Of a DNA stretch of 64,000 bases, positions 9,338 through 21,690 are shown piece after piece. How positions within the stretch are numbered: position 1 is the first letter of the stretch; each line of letters starts with the position of its first letter. The notes under the pieces were generated by a model. The model did not search any database. It saw only the letters and a list, made by a program, of their open reading frames with translations, and had not been told where the DNA came from. The position numbers were made by a program, and so were the translations under genes. Origin of the DNA: Prorocentrum cordatum (taxonomy: Eukaryota > Sar > Dinophyceae > Prorocentrales > Prorocentraceae); the NCBI GenBank assembly GCA_963575745.1, contig CAUYUJ010016152.1, positions 64,001 through 128,000 on the forward strand, written 5' to 3'.

Positions 9338-10330
9338 CGAACTGAACTTGCTCGACACGCCGAGTGTCCAGGCGCTCCGAGAATGGAAGCAGCGCTGTAT
9401 AAGAGCTGTAGCTGGAGCGTGGCGCGGCGTTCACGCAGCACAGACCTGGGCCAGTGACGCAGTGGGCCCCGAAGTGCCCAAGGAGAGTCTTAGGGGCCCA
9501 GGAGCCTTGATGCGCCTTGATCTGATGATAGCTAGCAACCTGCTGGAGAAATTTGCAAAGATGAAACGCAATCAGCTTCTGTCGGTGCAACATATTCATT
9601 TTCTGTCACAAGTCAATCGCATGGAACATTCGTGTCAGATAGAAGGACGTCTTCTGACGGGTCGTGAGACGATGCGAGCCATGTGCGTTTAGTGTTCAGT
9701 CAGGTCGGAGAGCGGAGAACATTGGATATGTCTAGACCTTCAATCTGAGTATTGTCCGACAGAAGTTTGATCAATACTTGTTATTTCTCCAGCGGATGGA
9801 TGGAGCGGTATCGAGAACTGTACGGCGCCAGAGAACCATCGGATGAAGTGAAGGCTTCGATACATGCACACATCTATGAACAGATACGACAGGCCCCTAG
9901 GCCCTAGGCTCCAGTACTCCATGCAATGGTACGGGTTGTCGACAGACCCTCCGGGCACGGGCGTGAGAATTTATCAGTGGCTCTTACTTCAAAGTGGATC
10001 CTTTAGAATGCGGGACAGAGAACAGTGGGCAATTTCTGAACATGAGTCGACCCTCAATGTCACAAATAGACAGGCCCATCTAACGGGCGGGAAAAATGTG
10101 GGCGGCGGGGGTGGAAGAAGGGCCTCTGCCATGGCAGCAACGATTCAAAGACTAGGATTGCCCGCGGATAAGCTAGCACGCGGACGAACGGAAGGTGAGA
10201 CAACCTGCGAGTTCGTGAAGCAAGGGGAGATTCGTCCCGAAGCAGGACAAGGTTGTCCCTACAATCACAAGAAGCCTGAGACGCATGTTCATTGCATATC
10301 TTTCCCTTCCTTTGCTGACAGACGTTAACT
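9326..10330 (+). pseudogene. Decayed Gag capsid-like region and CCCH zinc finger
   Basis: 9326-9692 encodes a helical region with LREWKQRCIRAVAGAW, a dimer-like ASNLLEKF stretch and a closing EGRLLTGRETMRAM; this pattern fits the capsid-like Gag domain of dinoflagellate copia elements. After stops and frame changes, about 10196-10280 encodes CEFVKQGEIRPEAGQGCPYN followed by HKK, matching a C-x(n)-C-x3-H zinc finger in which one cysteine appears to be lost. Frame breaks make it non-functional. Confidence 0.6.
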
Positions 10331-10972
10331 TTTGGACTGCGTGGTCGCAACAGTCCAACTGGCCAAACGGACGAAGAGAGGACAGGTATGGGCTCACTGG
10401 CACAGCCGGTCGAGTCATCATCGCCTGTCCTGCCCCATTGGCTCAAGGATCGCGTGATCTATGCATTCTTTCAGGAGGACGACCCACTGCGCTTGAGTCC
10501 GATAACGCATGTTCATTTAATGCCAATATTTTCCAACGAAGCCGTTCCCGCTTCCGGTGCGCAGCAGGAACGCAGAGAGAAGCTGACGAAGCTCGTCGCT
10601 ACCCTCGTTCAAGTACATCCTCACCCCAGGGGGGCTATCGTGTCTTTTTGGGACGAACCTCACGGGAAAAGCTGCATCATACCTGCGAAGACGGGAGGAT
10701 GCGGGCGCAGTGTGAAGTTGCACCCCTCCACCCGTGCGCCGACCATTATTCGGGGGAAGGCGCGTCGCCGCAGCCCAAGGGAGCTGCCTTCGAGTGTCGA
10801 CGACAGGCTGAATTCCCAAGGGAAGAGCACAGACGGATGCAAACCACATGGGAAGTATCGTCGAGAGACGCAGAGCTCAGAGCATCTAATTTGGCCGATG
10901 AAGATTGGCATCTTTGGCTAGCGTCCGAAGAAAAAGAAGGGGCCACCCAACGCGGCGCAGCCGCTGCCGGGA

Positions 10973-11521
10973 GTGGGGAAGTCGCCTGTGCACCCCGGCA
11001 CGGTTAGGCTCATACTCGCCACGGGCTGTGGACATATTCTTATCGCAGCAAGATTCATTGGAGCTGCAGGCGCAATGGGCATGATCGAACGAGTGGAAGA
11101 GTCGATCACCCTGAACATTGCCGGCCTCTCCTCGCGGGCCCTCGGATCAGTTTGCGTCGCGTGCCCGAATTTCAGGGGTGGAAACTTTGAAGCGTTATTC
11201 ATGCCGGACACGCCGGCTGTCATTTCAGTTGGAGAGCGGTGCATGGATCGCGGCTTTAGTTTCGCCTGGCCAGCAGGCCAACGACCCTACTTACTTCTGC
11301 CCAACGGTCACAGAGTGGACCTGATCGTTGAGGGCAAGATACCGTACTTGACCCCATCTGGCAGAGAGGCGCTGGGTCAGTGGATGTGCGCGGTTGCCGC
11401 CGGACAGCCCGTCGTTCCTGAGCGGTGGTGTTGCGTGGCGTCAGGCGCCAAGACATGTCTGGATGACGTGGGATTTGCGGGGGTCCTCTGCCCCGCTCCA
11501 TTCAGAGTCGCGCAACCATAG
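10973..11521 (+). pseudogene. Decayed copia protease region
   Basis: 182 codons with the order expected for an aspartic protease and the region after it. The active-site D-T-G is replaced by ATGCGH (near 11020), so the catalytic Asp is gone. Downstream, MPDTPAVISVGERCMDRGFS and a Trp-Pro motif identify the family. The preceding stretch 10388-10921 is open but shows only GTG-like noise and a short Gag tail. Stop TAG at 11519-11521. Confidence 0.7.
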
Positions 11522-11538
11522 ACCTGCGCACACGTGAG

Positions 11539-12800
11539 ATGATTGGTAGCCATGTCTACGCATATGGGAGGCCAACATTGGCCGGGTGCACATTTCCGTC
11601 TGACGTAGACTCTATGGATACAGTCACTTGTTTCTACTATTCGCTTCAGACAGCTCGCGAATGCGGTTGGGGGAAGACACCAACGGGCATCGTGTGTTCT
11701 GTGAACTTCTCATCTGCTCCCAATCACGACACAGTCGTCGATTGGAAGGAATCATGTCGCGGCATAGCCAGCGGGTGTGCGACCGTTTGTGAGAACACTT
11801 CTTGGTACGGGGTCTCTGGAGTCATGCCGTGCACTGCAGATCGTGAGCTGACTTCCGCTAGCATAGTTGCCCCCCCTGGGCAAAGCGCGGATGCAAATGA
11901 GGGTTCGGGAGAAGATGATCTCGCCGATTTTGACGTACCCCCCGAATTAGATCCAGAAGATGCTGAGGTTCAGGTGCCGACCTCTGCGACGGAGCGACTC
12001 AAAAAGAGCGCTGCCTCCCTCGCGCATTTGCTAATTCATATTCCTAAGAATCCTTATTGCTCAGTATGCAACCGGGCAAAGGCCATGCGGCGCCAACGAA
12101 GGAAGGCGCAAACTAAGGGGGCTGAGGGTGCCACGACCATGCGCGATTTCTACCACGCTCGGACACCTGGCCACCGTGGATCACTGGCTTGCGATGGATG
12201 ACGTATCGCGGGGGTTCCACGACGAGACCGCGTGCGCGACTTTTCGCGACCGGGCTACCGATTTCATAGCAGCGCAGGGTGTGCGCGACAAATCAGCGAC
12301 TCACGTGTGCAATTTTTTGATGAGCCTCAAAGCTCCCTGAGAAAAATTCGAGCACTGCTATATTGATGGTGCTAGAGGACTCGCAAGGGCGTGCATCGAA
12401 TTTAGAATAGCGCACGATGCTACCATTCCTGGCAATCAGAAGCTTATGGCTGTTGCTGAACGATCCAGTGGAATCGTTCAGATGGGGGCACGAGCGCTGC
12501 TCATGCAAGCGGGCCTTCCCCCGCCTTTTGTGGACATTTGCTGTCCGATACTTCTGTCTTTGCTGCAGCGCAAAGATCCCTGAAAACGGTGAGTCATCAT
12601 GGAGGCGCAGATTCGGGCATAAGTTTGCCGCCCCACTTCTTCCTTTTGGTTCCCTCGTTCGTTTCATGCCTCCACCCGAATCTAGGCTTCGGATCGCCAA
12701 AACAGGCTGGGCGATGGTTGCGGGGATTTACTTCGGCTTTGTGCACAAAGCGGGGGGCGCTGTTGGACCGGAGAGCTATGTGACACCGCCATGACAATTT
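11539..12800 (+). pseudogene. Decayed copia integrase
   Basis: The frame at 11539-12201 carries an acidic linker and then the zinc-binding pre-integrase part (AHLLIHIPKNPYCSVCNRAK). A frame change near 12140 leads into the integrase core: VDHW (first Asp), YIDGA (second Asp) near 12360 and VAERS (Glu) near 12447, with a TGA at 12338-12340 inside it. The C-terminal part (AGIYFGFVHKAGG near 12720-12760) is in a third frame. The three acidic residues are still readable, but the breaks rule out an active enzyme. Confidence 0.72.
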
Positions 12801-13378
12801 GATGGTCTGAATATGGAAATTGGGCGGGCACCAACTGGCCGGCGCCCAATCATCGAGAAGCCAGATCAAGTTTATAGTAATGTTTTGGACGGTACTGCGC
12901 CGGACCAAATATGAGATTGCACAAACTACAGCCAAAAACATATTTATCCCTCCTGGTGATTTTCCTGACGGCGCCGGTCAGGGATTCAGATCAGGATTGC
13001 AAGTTACACGGTCGGTCGATGAGATGGGTCCTAGCACATCAAAGCCACCGCCTCGGATACGAGGCGAGGCCGCACCACGACCCCATGACGAGGATGACTC
13101 CGATGACGATGGTCCGGGGGGAATTATTGTGGATGGCGTGTTTGTGGTACCTGATGGTAGGGGCCCTCAACGCGATTCTCAACCCGATGACGATCCAAAG
13201 CAAAAGCTTGGGCTTGCCCAGACGGAGTACAGGTTGGATCGCCACTCTAATCTCTCAGTGGCACAGCCACGATGGAGAGTGCCTGGGCCAGGTCAACTCC
13301 TGGCCCGAACCACGCATAACTTAGACACTGGAGTATTTCGAAGATCGACGCATTGTTGCAGGCCGTAGTAAAGATGAG

Positions 13379-14470
13379 TTGACGGGAGAACTGCCATCAA
13401 AAGGCAGAAGGAAAACTTGCAGCATACAAATCGTCTTGTATTACGATCCTGGCGATGTACCCGTAACACGTGTTTCGGTCACAGACCCAGGCCCACGTTA
13501 TGGGGCATTGCCCAGTTCTACAAACCCGGGCACGCGCCCCAGTCGACGGTTCAACATGAGCCATGCGGAGCGAAGGAAAGCGGTGGAGCAATTCCGACGC
13601 GAGAAAAGAGGCTTCTTCGGCGTCGTTGACCCGGGACCCTGCCTTGCCCTTCTTCGTGATATTGGAATCGACGCAGTCGATCTCCAGAACGCACAAGGAA
13701 GGCGAGCAGACATGTTGTCTCCAGAGGGTAATGTTCATCCAGGTGCTGAAACACGACGAAGAAATAGAGGAGGCGCAGTTGTGCCCGAGGAAACAGGCGT
13801 AGACTGGCGCGCTCTTCTGCGCCCCGCGGGAGCCGCAGCGGAACCTTCCACCGGCGCTGGCTCCGGGAGTGACCGAGACACTTCTAATGATGGGGGCGCG
13901 TGGTGGAAACAGACATGGAATGGTGGGACCGTTCTGAGAGATGGGGCTCCTCTTGACACAGTCCGTGAGGACATCGTATTCCCACAACTATCAAGGCTCA
14001 ACGGGAATAGCTCGACCTCGAGTCCGGCGGCCGCCGCTTCGCGGCGTAGCGTTCCTCGCATGCCATTGCAGTCATCTGATTCATGTCTTCCACCGCATCG
14101 TGATAGAGAAAGGGTAGAAACAGACTGCCTATACAACCTGTTCGCCGATGTTATTCGAGTTTTGGAACATACATATGAATTTCACATTGAGATTCAATCG
14201 CAAAAGTGTCCAGCAGCCGTGGCGCGATCCGTATCCAAGGCCGAATCCGCGGTGAATCAGGACGCGCGCAAAGCACTGCGAACCGAATGGGACCGATTGA
14301 GAAGCATCGGTGCTTGGGATGAGTCGGGCGTGATGGAATACATCGATGTTATCAACGACGAGAAGGTCAAACGACACATTTTGGACGTCTGTTCGTTATT
14401 TTGCTTGGGAAGAACTCTGCATCCCAATCGGGCACCAAGACCGCAAGTATCAAGGTCGCGTTGCCTTTGA
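13379..14470 (+). pseudogene. Linker and start of decayed copia RT
   Basis: 363 codons. The first two thirds are a disordered, Arg/Ser/Gly-rich linker that begins with an integrase-tail-like region. From about 14110 the peptide is the conserved approach to the RT domain (EWDRLRSIGAWDES, then a Val/Ile-rich segment). The frame then runs into a stop, and the RT continues in another frame (QGRVAFDGSDVRDQN from about 14436). The RT fingers motif (K)GR(V)VFQG is thus recognisable but altered. Confidence 0.65.
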
Positions 14471-15040
14471 CGGGTCTGACGTGAGAGATCAAAACAGAGA
14501 GGTTACCTTGTTCCAGGAGCTCTCTAGCAGCCCGGTCACCATGCAGGCCGGCTAGGCCGCTGGTGCCCATGGTCTCTTCGAGGGAAACGACATCCACCAG
14601 GCGGATGCGCCAAATGGGCCTACGCTCAGTCCGATCTTTGAGGAACTCCAACCTGGATCGTCCTCCCCAGAGACGAATGGCCGCCCGCTTGGAAGAACGT
14701 GCGAAACCTTTAGTCTTATCACGCAATTGACATCATGATTCTGGTGGATATTGGGAGCAGCATTGCGAGGGACACGTGACTTCAACGGGTTTATTAAATG
14801 CAGTCCTTGGCGCAGTTGCTATTTTCATACTGAATTGCGTTTGTTCCTCATTATTTATGTTGGCGGATTGAAATTGTCTGGGCCTGAAGAGAACCTAGAA
14901 AAAGGGCTGGCGCCCATGGCAAGAAGCCTCTGCAGGTTGTCCCAAAGGCATTGAGGTTGATCCACCGACCAGCGTAGCGCGATACTTGGGCTGTGAACAT
15001 CATCCGTCCACGCAGCGCGTAGAGTGGCACGGTGGACTAA
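14436..15040 (+). pseudogene. Decayed copia reverse transcriptase palm
   Basis: Fragments in several frames: FQELSSSPVTMQAG (14507-14552), a degenerate QADA-type stretch near 14595, then VGGLKLSGPEENLEKG (about 14860-14910) where related elements have YVDDFKLSGP, so both catalytic Asp residues of the YVDD box are changed to Gly. DPPTSVARYLGCEHHP near 14957-15005 is the following RT/connection motif. Multiple stops. Confidence 0.68.
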
Positions 15041-15049
15041 CCGCCGCCC

Positions 15050-16175
15050 TTGACCCTCCACCGCCGAAGGCGCCGAAACAATCCACCACCTGGTCGCTCG
15101 GGCGAGAGTGATGGCGAGGAATCAGGGGGTGACTCAGCGGCGCAGCCGCCTGAGCCATATCAGCCCAGGGCACCAAAGTTGGTCAGAGTCATCGGATATG
15201 ACATGACTGAGTTCATCGAAGCCTGCGTGGCACTTTATGCGCAATTATCTGTCACAGACCCCGCAACATATCCTGCGGCTGGTACTCCTTTCGGCCCCGA
15301 GTTGACTGACTTTGAGGATTCACAAGGAGGCCCGCGGGGGGAAAAACACCCACCTGCGGAGGAGGCGATAGCAGCTGTGATTGGAATCCACATTGGCACA
15401 GGTTCCCCAGATAAGCCAATCGAGCATCCCGGCTTGCCCGCGGAACCCGGCCCGGATGACCCAGAACCACCGACGCAGTCGGGGGGTCCTTCAGGCTATC
15501 GCTGCAAAAGTTCTTATGAACATCTTGTGTTGTGCGAGAATGGCCCGATATGATTTGTTGCGCGCGGTCTGTCGCGCAGCAAGCTGTATCACCAAATGGG
15601 CCGAACAACAGGACATGATTTTTTTCGCTTGCTATACTACAAGAAATCCACGACCTTGTGCGCAATGCCATCGTGGGCCGGCGACAAAATTGAGGATGTT
15701 TCGTTTTGGCAATACTCCGACGTAGACCTTCCTAGTGACTTTCGGACGCATCAAGTGATCTGGGCACCATGCGCACGAGCTAATCAGAGCATGGCCTCTC
15801 GTCGACAAACTTGCGTGTCTCACAGCACGCTTGAGGCAGAAATTGCTGCGGCAGATTTGGCATTGCGAACTGAATTGCTACGGGCCCTGTCATTTTGGGA
15901 AATCTTGCTGCCAAGAGAAGTTGATTGTGCGTTCATGGAAGATGACCAGGCTGTATGCAAAGTGATCGAAGCAGGAGGTTCGATGAAATTCATGCACGTT
16001 CCGCGCGCCCACGGTGCAGATGCTGCCGCAGTCTACTCGTGGAGTTGTAACTTTACAATGTGAAAGTACACAAAACGAAGCCGCCGATATCATTGCAACA
16101 CGTTTCACTGATCCTCTTGCGTGGGTTAAGTATCTTTAAGTTGCTAACGTATTGACCCCTGAGTTTTGGAAGGTC
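15050..16175 (+). pseudogene. Decayed copia RNase H
   Basis: 15050-15553 holds a Pro/Gly/Glu-rich linker. From 15596 the RNase H region is open to 16063: an Asp (VSFWQYSDVDL), the Glu in SHSTLEAEIAAADLALRTEL and a further Asp in FMEDDQAVCKVIEAGG, followed by a FMHVPRAHG motif. The expected end (EAADIIATRFTDPLAWV, then NVLTPEFWK) is in another frame up to about 16175. This is the best preserved domain of the old element. Confidence 0.75.
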
Positions 16176-16537
16176 AACCTATATCAGGACGATCTAGCAC
16201 CGATGTTGACTGACGGACTGCCCCTGGGACCCGGGGGGATTCTAGAGCCACGGATAGGTATGGGGTCTGCGGCGCGTCCGGGGGGTGTTGTGAAGAGAAG
16301 AAAGATGCATGAAAAGAAAGGGGTAACCAAATAATTGCCAGTGACAACAGTGCCCATAAAACATGCAGACATGGCCGAGACACCAAATACGGACGCCGCG
16401 GTAGCCATCAAAGAAGGAACGGTAACCATCGAAGAAGAAGAAGAAAGAGCAGTGCTGACAGCCAGAGACCCTCCGGGAATGACAAGGTCGTTTCCAGGAA
16501 AAGCTACCACCAGCGAAAATCGAGGGAAGAAAAAGGG

Positions 16538-17110
16538 ATGATGGCTATATTCGAGATAACTGACAGTGAATCGGATGTTTCAGACAGATCTGTACATTGC
16601 ACTGAGGAAGTTTACTGCAATGAAATGGCCGATGCGGCTGCAGCAACGTCGGACGAGAATGAGTTGATGCCCTTGATAGCTCAGACCGCAGAAGATCCAG
16701 CGGTGGACAGAAAGGACGGGGACCGGGAAAGGTTAATACTTGAAGATTGCTGTGGGCCACACGGCAAAATAGGTAACCCAAGGAACTTCGTTGACAACTC
16801 ATGTCGGGTAATACGATATACGGGAAGCGAGGATATGAGGACAGAAAAAGGCACAAACAAAGCATTCACTGATATTAGAGAGTTAAGGGGAAACATATTT
16901 CGCTTTGGGGTTCGATCCCGCGTGCTGGAGGTTCTCCTTGGGAGTGTGTTAACGAAGCTAACAATGTCCGTAAAGGTGTCCGCAGGCCTCTTCGACGGCT
17001 CCGAGGAATCTGAACATATGTTTTATATCTCTCTTGGAATTTTCTCTTGTCGTCGATGCGGGGGGTGGAGTTTGCATTGGGCGGTCCAGCGAATGCATGT
17101 GTGGGAATGA
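16538..17110 (+). CDS. Hypothetical 190-aa ORF after the decayed RNase H
   Basis: Starts MMAIFEITDSESDVSDRSVH, acidic at first, then a mixed region with Cys pairs (CCGPHG, CRRCGGW). No family recognised. Its place just after RNase H suggests the C-terminal or accessory part of the decayed copia element. The stretch 16176-16537 before it is open but featureless. Could be chance. Confidence 0.3.
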   Translation: MMAIFEITDSESDVSDRSVHCTEEVYCNEMADAAAATSDENELMPLIAQTAEDPAVDRKDGDRERLILEDCCGPHGKIGNPRNFVDNSCRVIRYTGSEDMRTEKGTNKAFTDIRELRGNIFRFGVRSRVLEVLLGSVLTKLTMSVKVSAGLFDGSEESEHMFYISLGIFSCRRCGGWSLHWAVQRMHVWE

Positions 17111-19297
17111 GCCTCAAGCGCAAGCGTTCATGAGAGAAGCGGGCTAGCAAAATACAGTGTTGCATGTATGTGCATATGGATTGAAGGGTAGGGAAGGGAA
17201 TTTCATGAAAAAGCCTTGGACATTGTTTCGGCAACCAGCATTATTACCAGCGGTCTGGAGCGGATATGTGACTGTACGCATGCACACGTGGAGGCGCGTG
17301 GTAAGGATTGCAAGCTTGCCCAAGATTACACATGAGTTTGCTAAACAGATCCATGTTGCTCTTGCGCGGGCTGCATCGCACTCTTCTCTTCAGCTTTCCC
17401 CTCCTCGTCATATCCATCTGCCGTTGCCATTGGTTTTCGCAAGCAGGGGCGGGGCCACCGTCGGCCGCGCCCCCCATTGGAGGGGCCGCCGCCTAGACGC
17501 AGCCGCTCCCCCCTCGCCGGCCGCGGGCGCCCTCCAGCAGCCTTCTGGCCACTCCTCCGCCTGCCGCGACGAACTCGTGCTTTCTCGGCGGTGCAACCGC
17601 TCGGGATGCGCGCGAAGGAAATGTGGTTTTCTTCGCGCAGGGCGATCGGGCGCAGGTACCTCGCGGGGGTCGCCCGGACACGGTCCAAGGTTAACCTCGT
17701 AGAGGGCAAGCAGCCGCCCGACGCGCAGTTTTTTTTGGTCTGCGTGTCGAGAGCGAGCCTCTTCCGGTTAAAAACTAGGCGGGCTACGCGAAGCTCTAAC
17801 TGGGGAGAAAGAGCACAGGCTGGCGGGGCCTCGGGCGGCCGGAGGGCGGGCCGGGGTGCAGGCGGTGCCGAGGGGCCTGCGCAGGAGAAGGAACGCCTTG
17901 GACAGGAGCTGGGGGCGACGATCCGGAGGGTGAGCGGCGCGGCGCTGCCGTCAATAACGGCGCATCGCAAACGCCATCCTCAAGTGCTGTGCGAGGATGA
18001 ACGCGACCAGGTCGACGTCCAGGGGGAAGAAGTCCATCATGGAGGCGATGAGGATGGTGAGGAGGGGCCCAGGAGATGAGGAGGACCACGAAGGCGATGT
18101 GCAGCGTTGCGCCACCGGGTGGCCGGAGGCGGCCTGGGGTGGTGGCCCAATCCACGTCCAGGGGGCAGCCAGCAAGAGGTGCTGCCAGAGACAGGGCCGT
18201 CCGTGTCCGACTGGATGTCGGTGGTGCGCAGGGAGGAAGCCTGACCTGCACAGTCAGCGCGTGAAGACGGGCGGGTGCCACGCACGATGCGCTGACGACC
18301 GCGAGGCCGAGGGCCGGGCCTGGGCCGCGCTGCCCAGGGCAAGCGGGGCCGCCGAGTCGGCAAGGTGCAGTGCCCAGCACCGGGCCGAAGCCGCGCTGCG
18401 CCGGGCGCTGGCGCCATTGGGGGGGGGGGGGGGGGGAAGCGGGGGGCGGGGCGAACGGGGGGGGGAAAGGCCGGCACCCCGCGCCAGCCGAAGTCGCGTC
18501 AGCCTGCAACGTGGGCGCTCGCGTGGGGACAAGCCCCAATGGGCGCAGGAAGGACACGAGGCCCCGTTGCAGGTAAAGACGGCGTGTCACGCCAGTCGTC
18601 GACGCACCAGCGCGTCGCAGATGGGCACAGGTGGGACACAAGGTCCCAGATCCTTACGGGAGAGGGGGGGGGGGGAGGAGAGGACGGGGTCCAGGTGGAA
18701 GGGAAAGCGACCGGCCCGTGGAATGCGGGCGCCACTGGGGCAATGGGGCGCAGGTGGCGGGTAGGGGAGGACACGCTGTCTCCAGCCAGGTGAGAGAGGC
18801 GGGGCGGGGGTCGGGGGCGCAGGTGGTGGGAGCGATTGGCTGGTTGTGCCGTGCTGCCGCGGGGCAAGGGTGGGTCGGGTCGACGGTTGGTCAGCGCCGC
18901 GGGCGCTTTCCAGTCCAGGCGTCATGGTGCCCGGAGCTGCGCGCCTGGGCCCCTTCGCGCCCGCCACCCTTAGCGACCTCCCTTTTCCTTTGTACGTCCA
19001 CGTAGACGCCTGCCCTGCGGGGCCACGCCTCCACGTGATGGTTGTTGGTGCTCATATCATCCAGGAATTTGTCGATGATTCAATGTTGCCGGCGGCCCGG
19101 GTCGAAGGGCGCCTGCTCTTTGGATTTGCTTTTGCCTTGCTCCTTGCACCTGTGCCTGCAGCTGCCTGCGCCGCGAATGCCAGGCTGCGTTGAAGTGGTA
19201 TCCCCCTTCCGCTTGCAGCCTCTTCAGGTGTGTGACTGCTGTCTCGTTTGGGAGGCGCTGCCAGCCGACGCGGAAGGTTGCCCGCGTTCGGCTGGTG
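17111..19297. other. No supported gene; G-rich stretch
   Basis: Several overlapping frames are open because of high GC, but none shows a recognisable domain. A G homopolymer with few interruptions lies at 18420-18436. On the minus strand 17951-18175 ends in a hydrophobic peptide (ILIASMMDFFPLDVDLVAFI) that could be the tail of the minus-strand pseudogene to the right, but this cannot be shown. Confidence 0.5.
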
Positions 19298-20308
19298 TCA
19301 GTGTGGCGGCGATCGTCCCTGTTGTAAGTTGCGCGATTCTGGCTGGCGCCAGGGTGCGCTCCCTGCGCCCCTGCCAGTGTCGTGGCTCTGGTCCCAGTAG
19401 CGCTCCTTGGTTCTGTCCCAGTCCTTGGCGTCGTGTTGGCGCCACGGTGCCCCCGTTGCGCCCTGGTCGCGGCCGTGCTTTCCTGCGCAGGCCCGGTCGG
19501 CCTCTCCGGACTCGCGCCCCGCAGCCGTCGCGCGCGACTCCCAGGCGACTGGCCCCCGCACCCTACCGCGCGAGCGCTCGAGCAGGTGCGCAGGGAGGGG
19601 GGTGAGTGCAGGTCGTGGGCCCTCCGGGCCTTTGGAATGGTTCCGCGCGTGCAGTCTCCGGTCGTCGGCCGCGGCCTCTGGACGCACGATTGGCTCCGCG
19701 GGTGCGTGGGCGGCCCTCTGGTTGGTACTGCGTGGAACGTGCTCGGGGCTGGTGTGCCGCTCGCTCCGAGGACTCGTCTTGGCTTGGTGCTCTTCGACTG
19801 TGTCCGTGTCTGAGGATGAGGAGACCGGATGGACTGCGCTTTGGGCCTCGGCGAGGCACAGTTTCTGCTCTTGTGCCTGGTCGTCAGTGCCCCAGTCGGG
19901 GTCCTCCTCCTTAGGGGGCATGAGGGGCGCAGGCTCGTGGGTGGGATCCTGCGTGTCTGCCTGCGGCGGGTAGGGCTCGAGCTTGGGCCTGTCCTGCATT
20001 CCCCCTGAGGACGTCGCTTTGTCTCCCCCGATGTCGATGCCGCGCGTGGGACTATCGAGGAGCGCTGGTGCCTGCGTTCTGTGCACCTTGCCGTGGGTAC
20101 TGTCCAGACAGGTTGCTGCCCGGGGCGCTGCGTCTCCGCGGAGGACGTTTACGCGTCGCGCCCTGTCACCGACGCCCCATGCCTCCAGCCACTCGCAGCC
20201 GATCGCGCGTCCTGTTCGCGGGCCAGGACGCAGAGGGCGGGGCCGAAAACTGCTCCATCCAGGGGCTGTGTCGATAGGGGCTCGGTGCAGTCCGCAGTGC
20301 TGAACCAT
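19298..20308 (-). pseudogene. Acidic/Arg-rich tail of the minus-strand pseudogene
   Basis: 336 codons on the minus strand. The first third is Gly/Arg-rich, followed by an acidic, Gln/Ser-rich segment (PPKEEDPDWGTDDQAQEQK) and an Arg/Asp/Trp-rich end (APWRQHDAKDWDRTKERYWD). No domain recognised. It overlaps the end of the 20149-21504 frame and is best read as its continuation after a frame change; the protein-like character passes from one frame to the other near 20210. Confidence 0.4.
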
Positions 20309-21690
20309 CTGGCGCGGGGGAGGGTATCACTCTTGATGGCCGCGTAGACGCCGCACTGGATGCCCGGGTTGTCCGTTGCAGTCGGGCACAGGGAGCCCAC
20401 GATGGGCGTGTCCGGGACCTGCCCTTGCTGCTTTTCACGGCTGCCGTGTTCTGCGCACTTTTCGAGGGTCTCATGTGTCGCGCCGACGGCTGGCGGCGCC
20501 CCGCCGGACTTGGTGGCCGTGGGTCGTGTGGCCAGCTGGGCTGGGGTCGGCTCGTCGCCACGCGGAGTGGGTGGGAGTGAATGGGGAAGGGATGAATCGC
20601 CCCCGTGAGTGGGCGGTTTTTTAATGGGTGTCGGGCAGGGTGTCACGCGCCTTTTCTTGGTGGGTCTTGTTGACTGGGCCGGGCAGGGTGTCTGCTCGGG
20701 GCGCGCGCCCGCCCGGGTGGTGGTGTGCTGCTGGGCCCCGCTGGCGGTCGCGCTTCCTGCGGGCGGCTGGGCGGAAGCCGCGGCGTCGGGATCCCAGACG
20801 AGGGGCGGCAGTGCAGCGGCGAGGCGGTCGTAGTAGCTGCGCTCTGCCTCGTCCCAGGCGGCAGCGCGTCGCAGCGCCTCCTCTTGGTTGGGGCGTGCTG
20901 CGCCTTCTGCCGATGAGGCGGGGGTGCCTGATAGTGCGGGGAGAGGTCTGGCTCCTGCTCTTTGGTGTGCGTCGGGGCCGTATCTCTCGAGTGCCCGGCT
21001 CGCTTCTGACGGGGCCATGTCCCATTGGTGGATCAGGCATTCATTGCAGTACCAGCCCGCGTGACATCGCTTGGCCAGGAACATCCCCCTCATCAGCTGT
21101 ACGGGTGGGGGCCCGTGGACCAGGTTGAAGCCGTCGCGGAGTCCTTCTGGATCCGTGGCGTGCCCGTGCATGCCAGGGTAGGCCTGCCCTGGCCCCCGCC
21201 TGTGCCCCTCTGTGCCAGAGGGGCAGCCATCGCATCGCCAGATGCCGACATTCTCCTTGTAGAAATGGGAGATCAGGCGGTCGTCGTGCGCGATGCTGGC
21301 TGGGAGGGTGGTCCCCACATCGAGGGGGTTCAGGTCGCCTTCCAGTGGGGCCAGTAGCTGGTCCAGGGGCGTTAGGGCCGCGGGTGCGGACGTCGGACGC
21401 AGCCCTGGAAGGGCGCGCGTTGCTCGGACAGGCATGTCTTCGGGGCGGTCGTTGATCCAGCTCTTGAAGTCCACGTCGTCTGGAATGGGTTGCCGTTCGG
21501 TCATTACCTTCGTAGTCCAGCAGCATATGCAAAGCCAGGTCAGGTCCTTCCCTTGGTAGTACTCCGTCAGCCTGTTGACGGTAATTGATGGTTTGGCGAA
21601 TTCGTTTGCTGACGCATGCGCCTTTATCGTGCCTGAAGGGGCCGCGCAGGCACCCTTGGCAGTAGAAGTCAGCCTTGTTCTGTTCCTTCC
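20149..21690 (-). pseudogene. Cys-rich protein fragment
   Basis: The 451-codon frame starting at 21504 is preceded, with one frame change near 21610, by a Cys motif FYCQGCLRGPFRHDKGAC. Inside the frame are WRCDGCPSGTEGH and, about 55 residues on, CHAGWYCNECLIHQWDM, a pattern of paired C-x2-C groups that suggests zinc binding. A long Pro/Ala/Thr-rich segment with a basic patch (PTKKRRVTPCP, possibly a nuclear signal) follows. Family unknown. It lies downstream of the helicase on the same strand and may be part of the same ancient gene. Confidence 0.45.

Larger units (their letters stand above)
6953..17110 (+). mobile_element. Second copia-type element, heavily decayed
   Basis: Remnants of Gag, protease, integrase, RT and RNase H follow each other on the plus strand in copia order but are broken by many stops and frame changes. 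The wording of the motifs (for example VISVGERCM, HIPKNPYCSVC, YLGCEH, CVSHSTLEAEIAAAD) is that of a lineage common in dinoflagellates and clearly different from the intact element at 1-6952. No LTR pair was found, so both ends are uncertain. The first Gag-like peptide begins only about 30 bases after the intact element, so the young element may have landed in the 5' region of this old one. Confidence 0.85.

Noticed and set aside
10431-10448. CCATTGGCTCAAG, similar to the end of the spliced leader
   Set aside because: Two bases shorter than the leader and embedded in decayed Gag coding sequence; most likely chance.
13735-14136. Minus-strand frames over the decayed copia linker
   Set aside because: No domain; mirror of the plus-strand linker.
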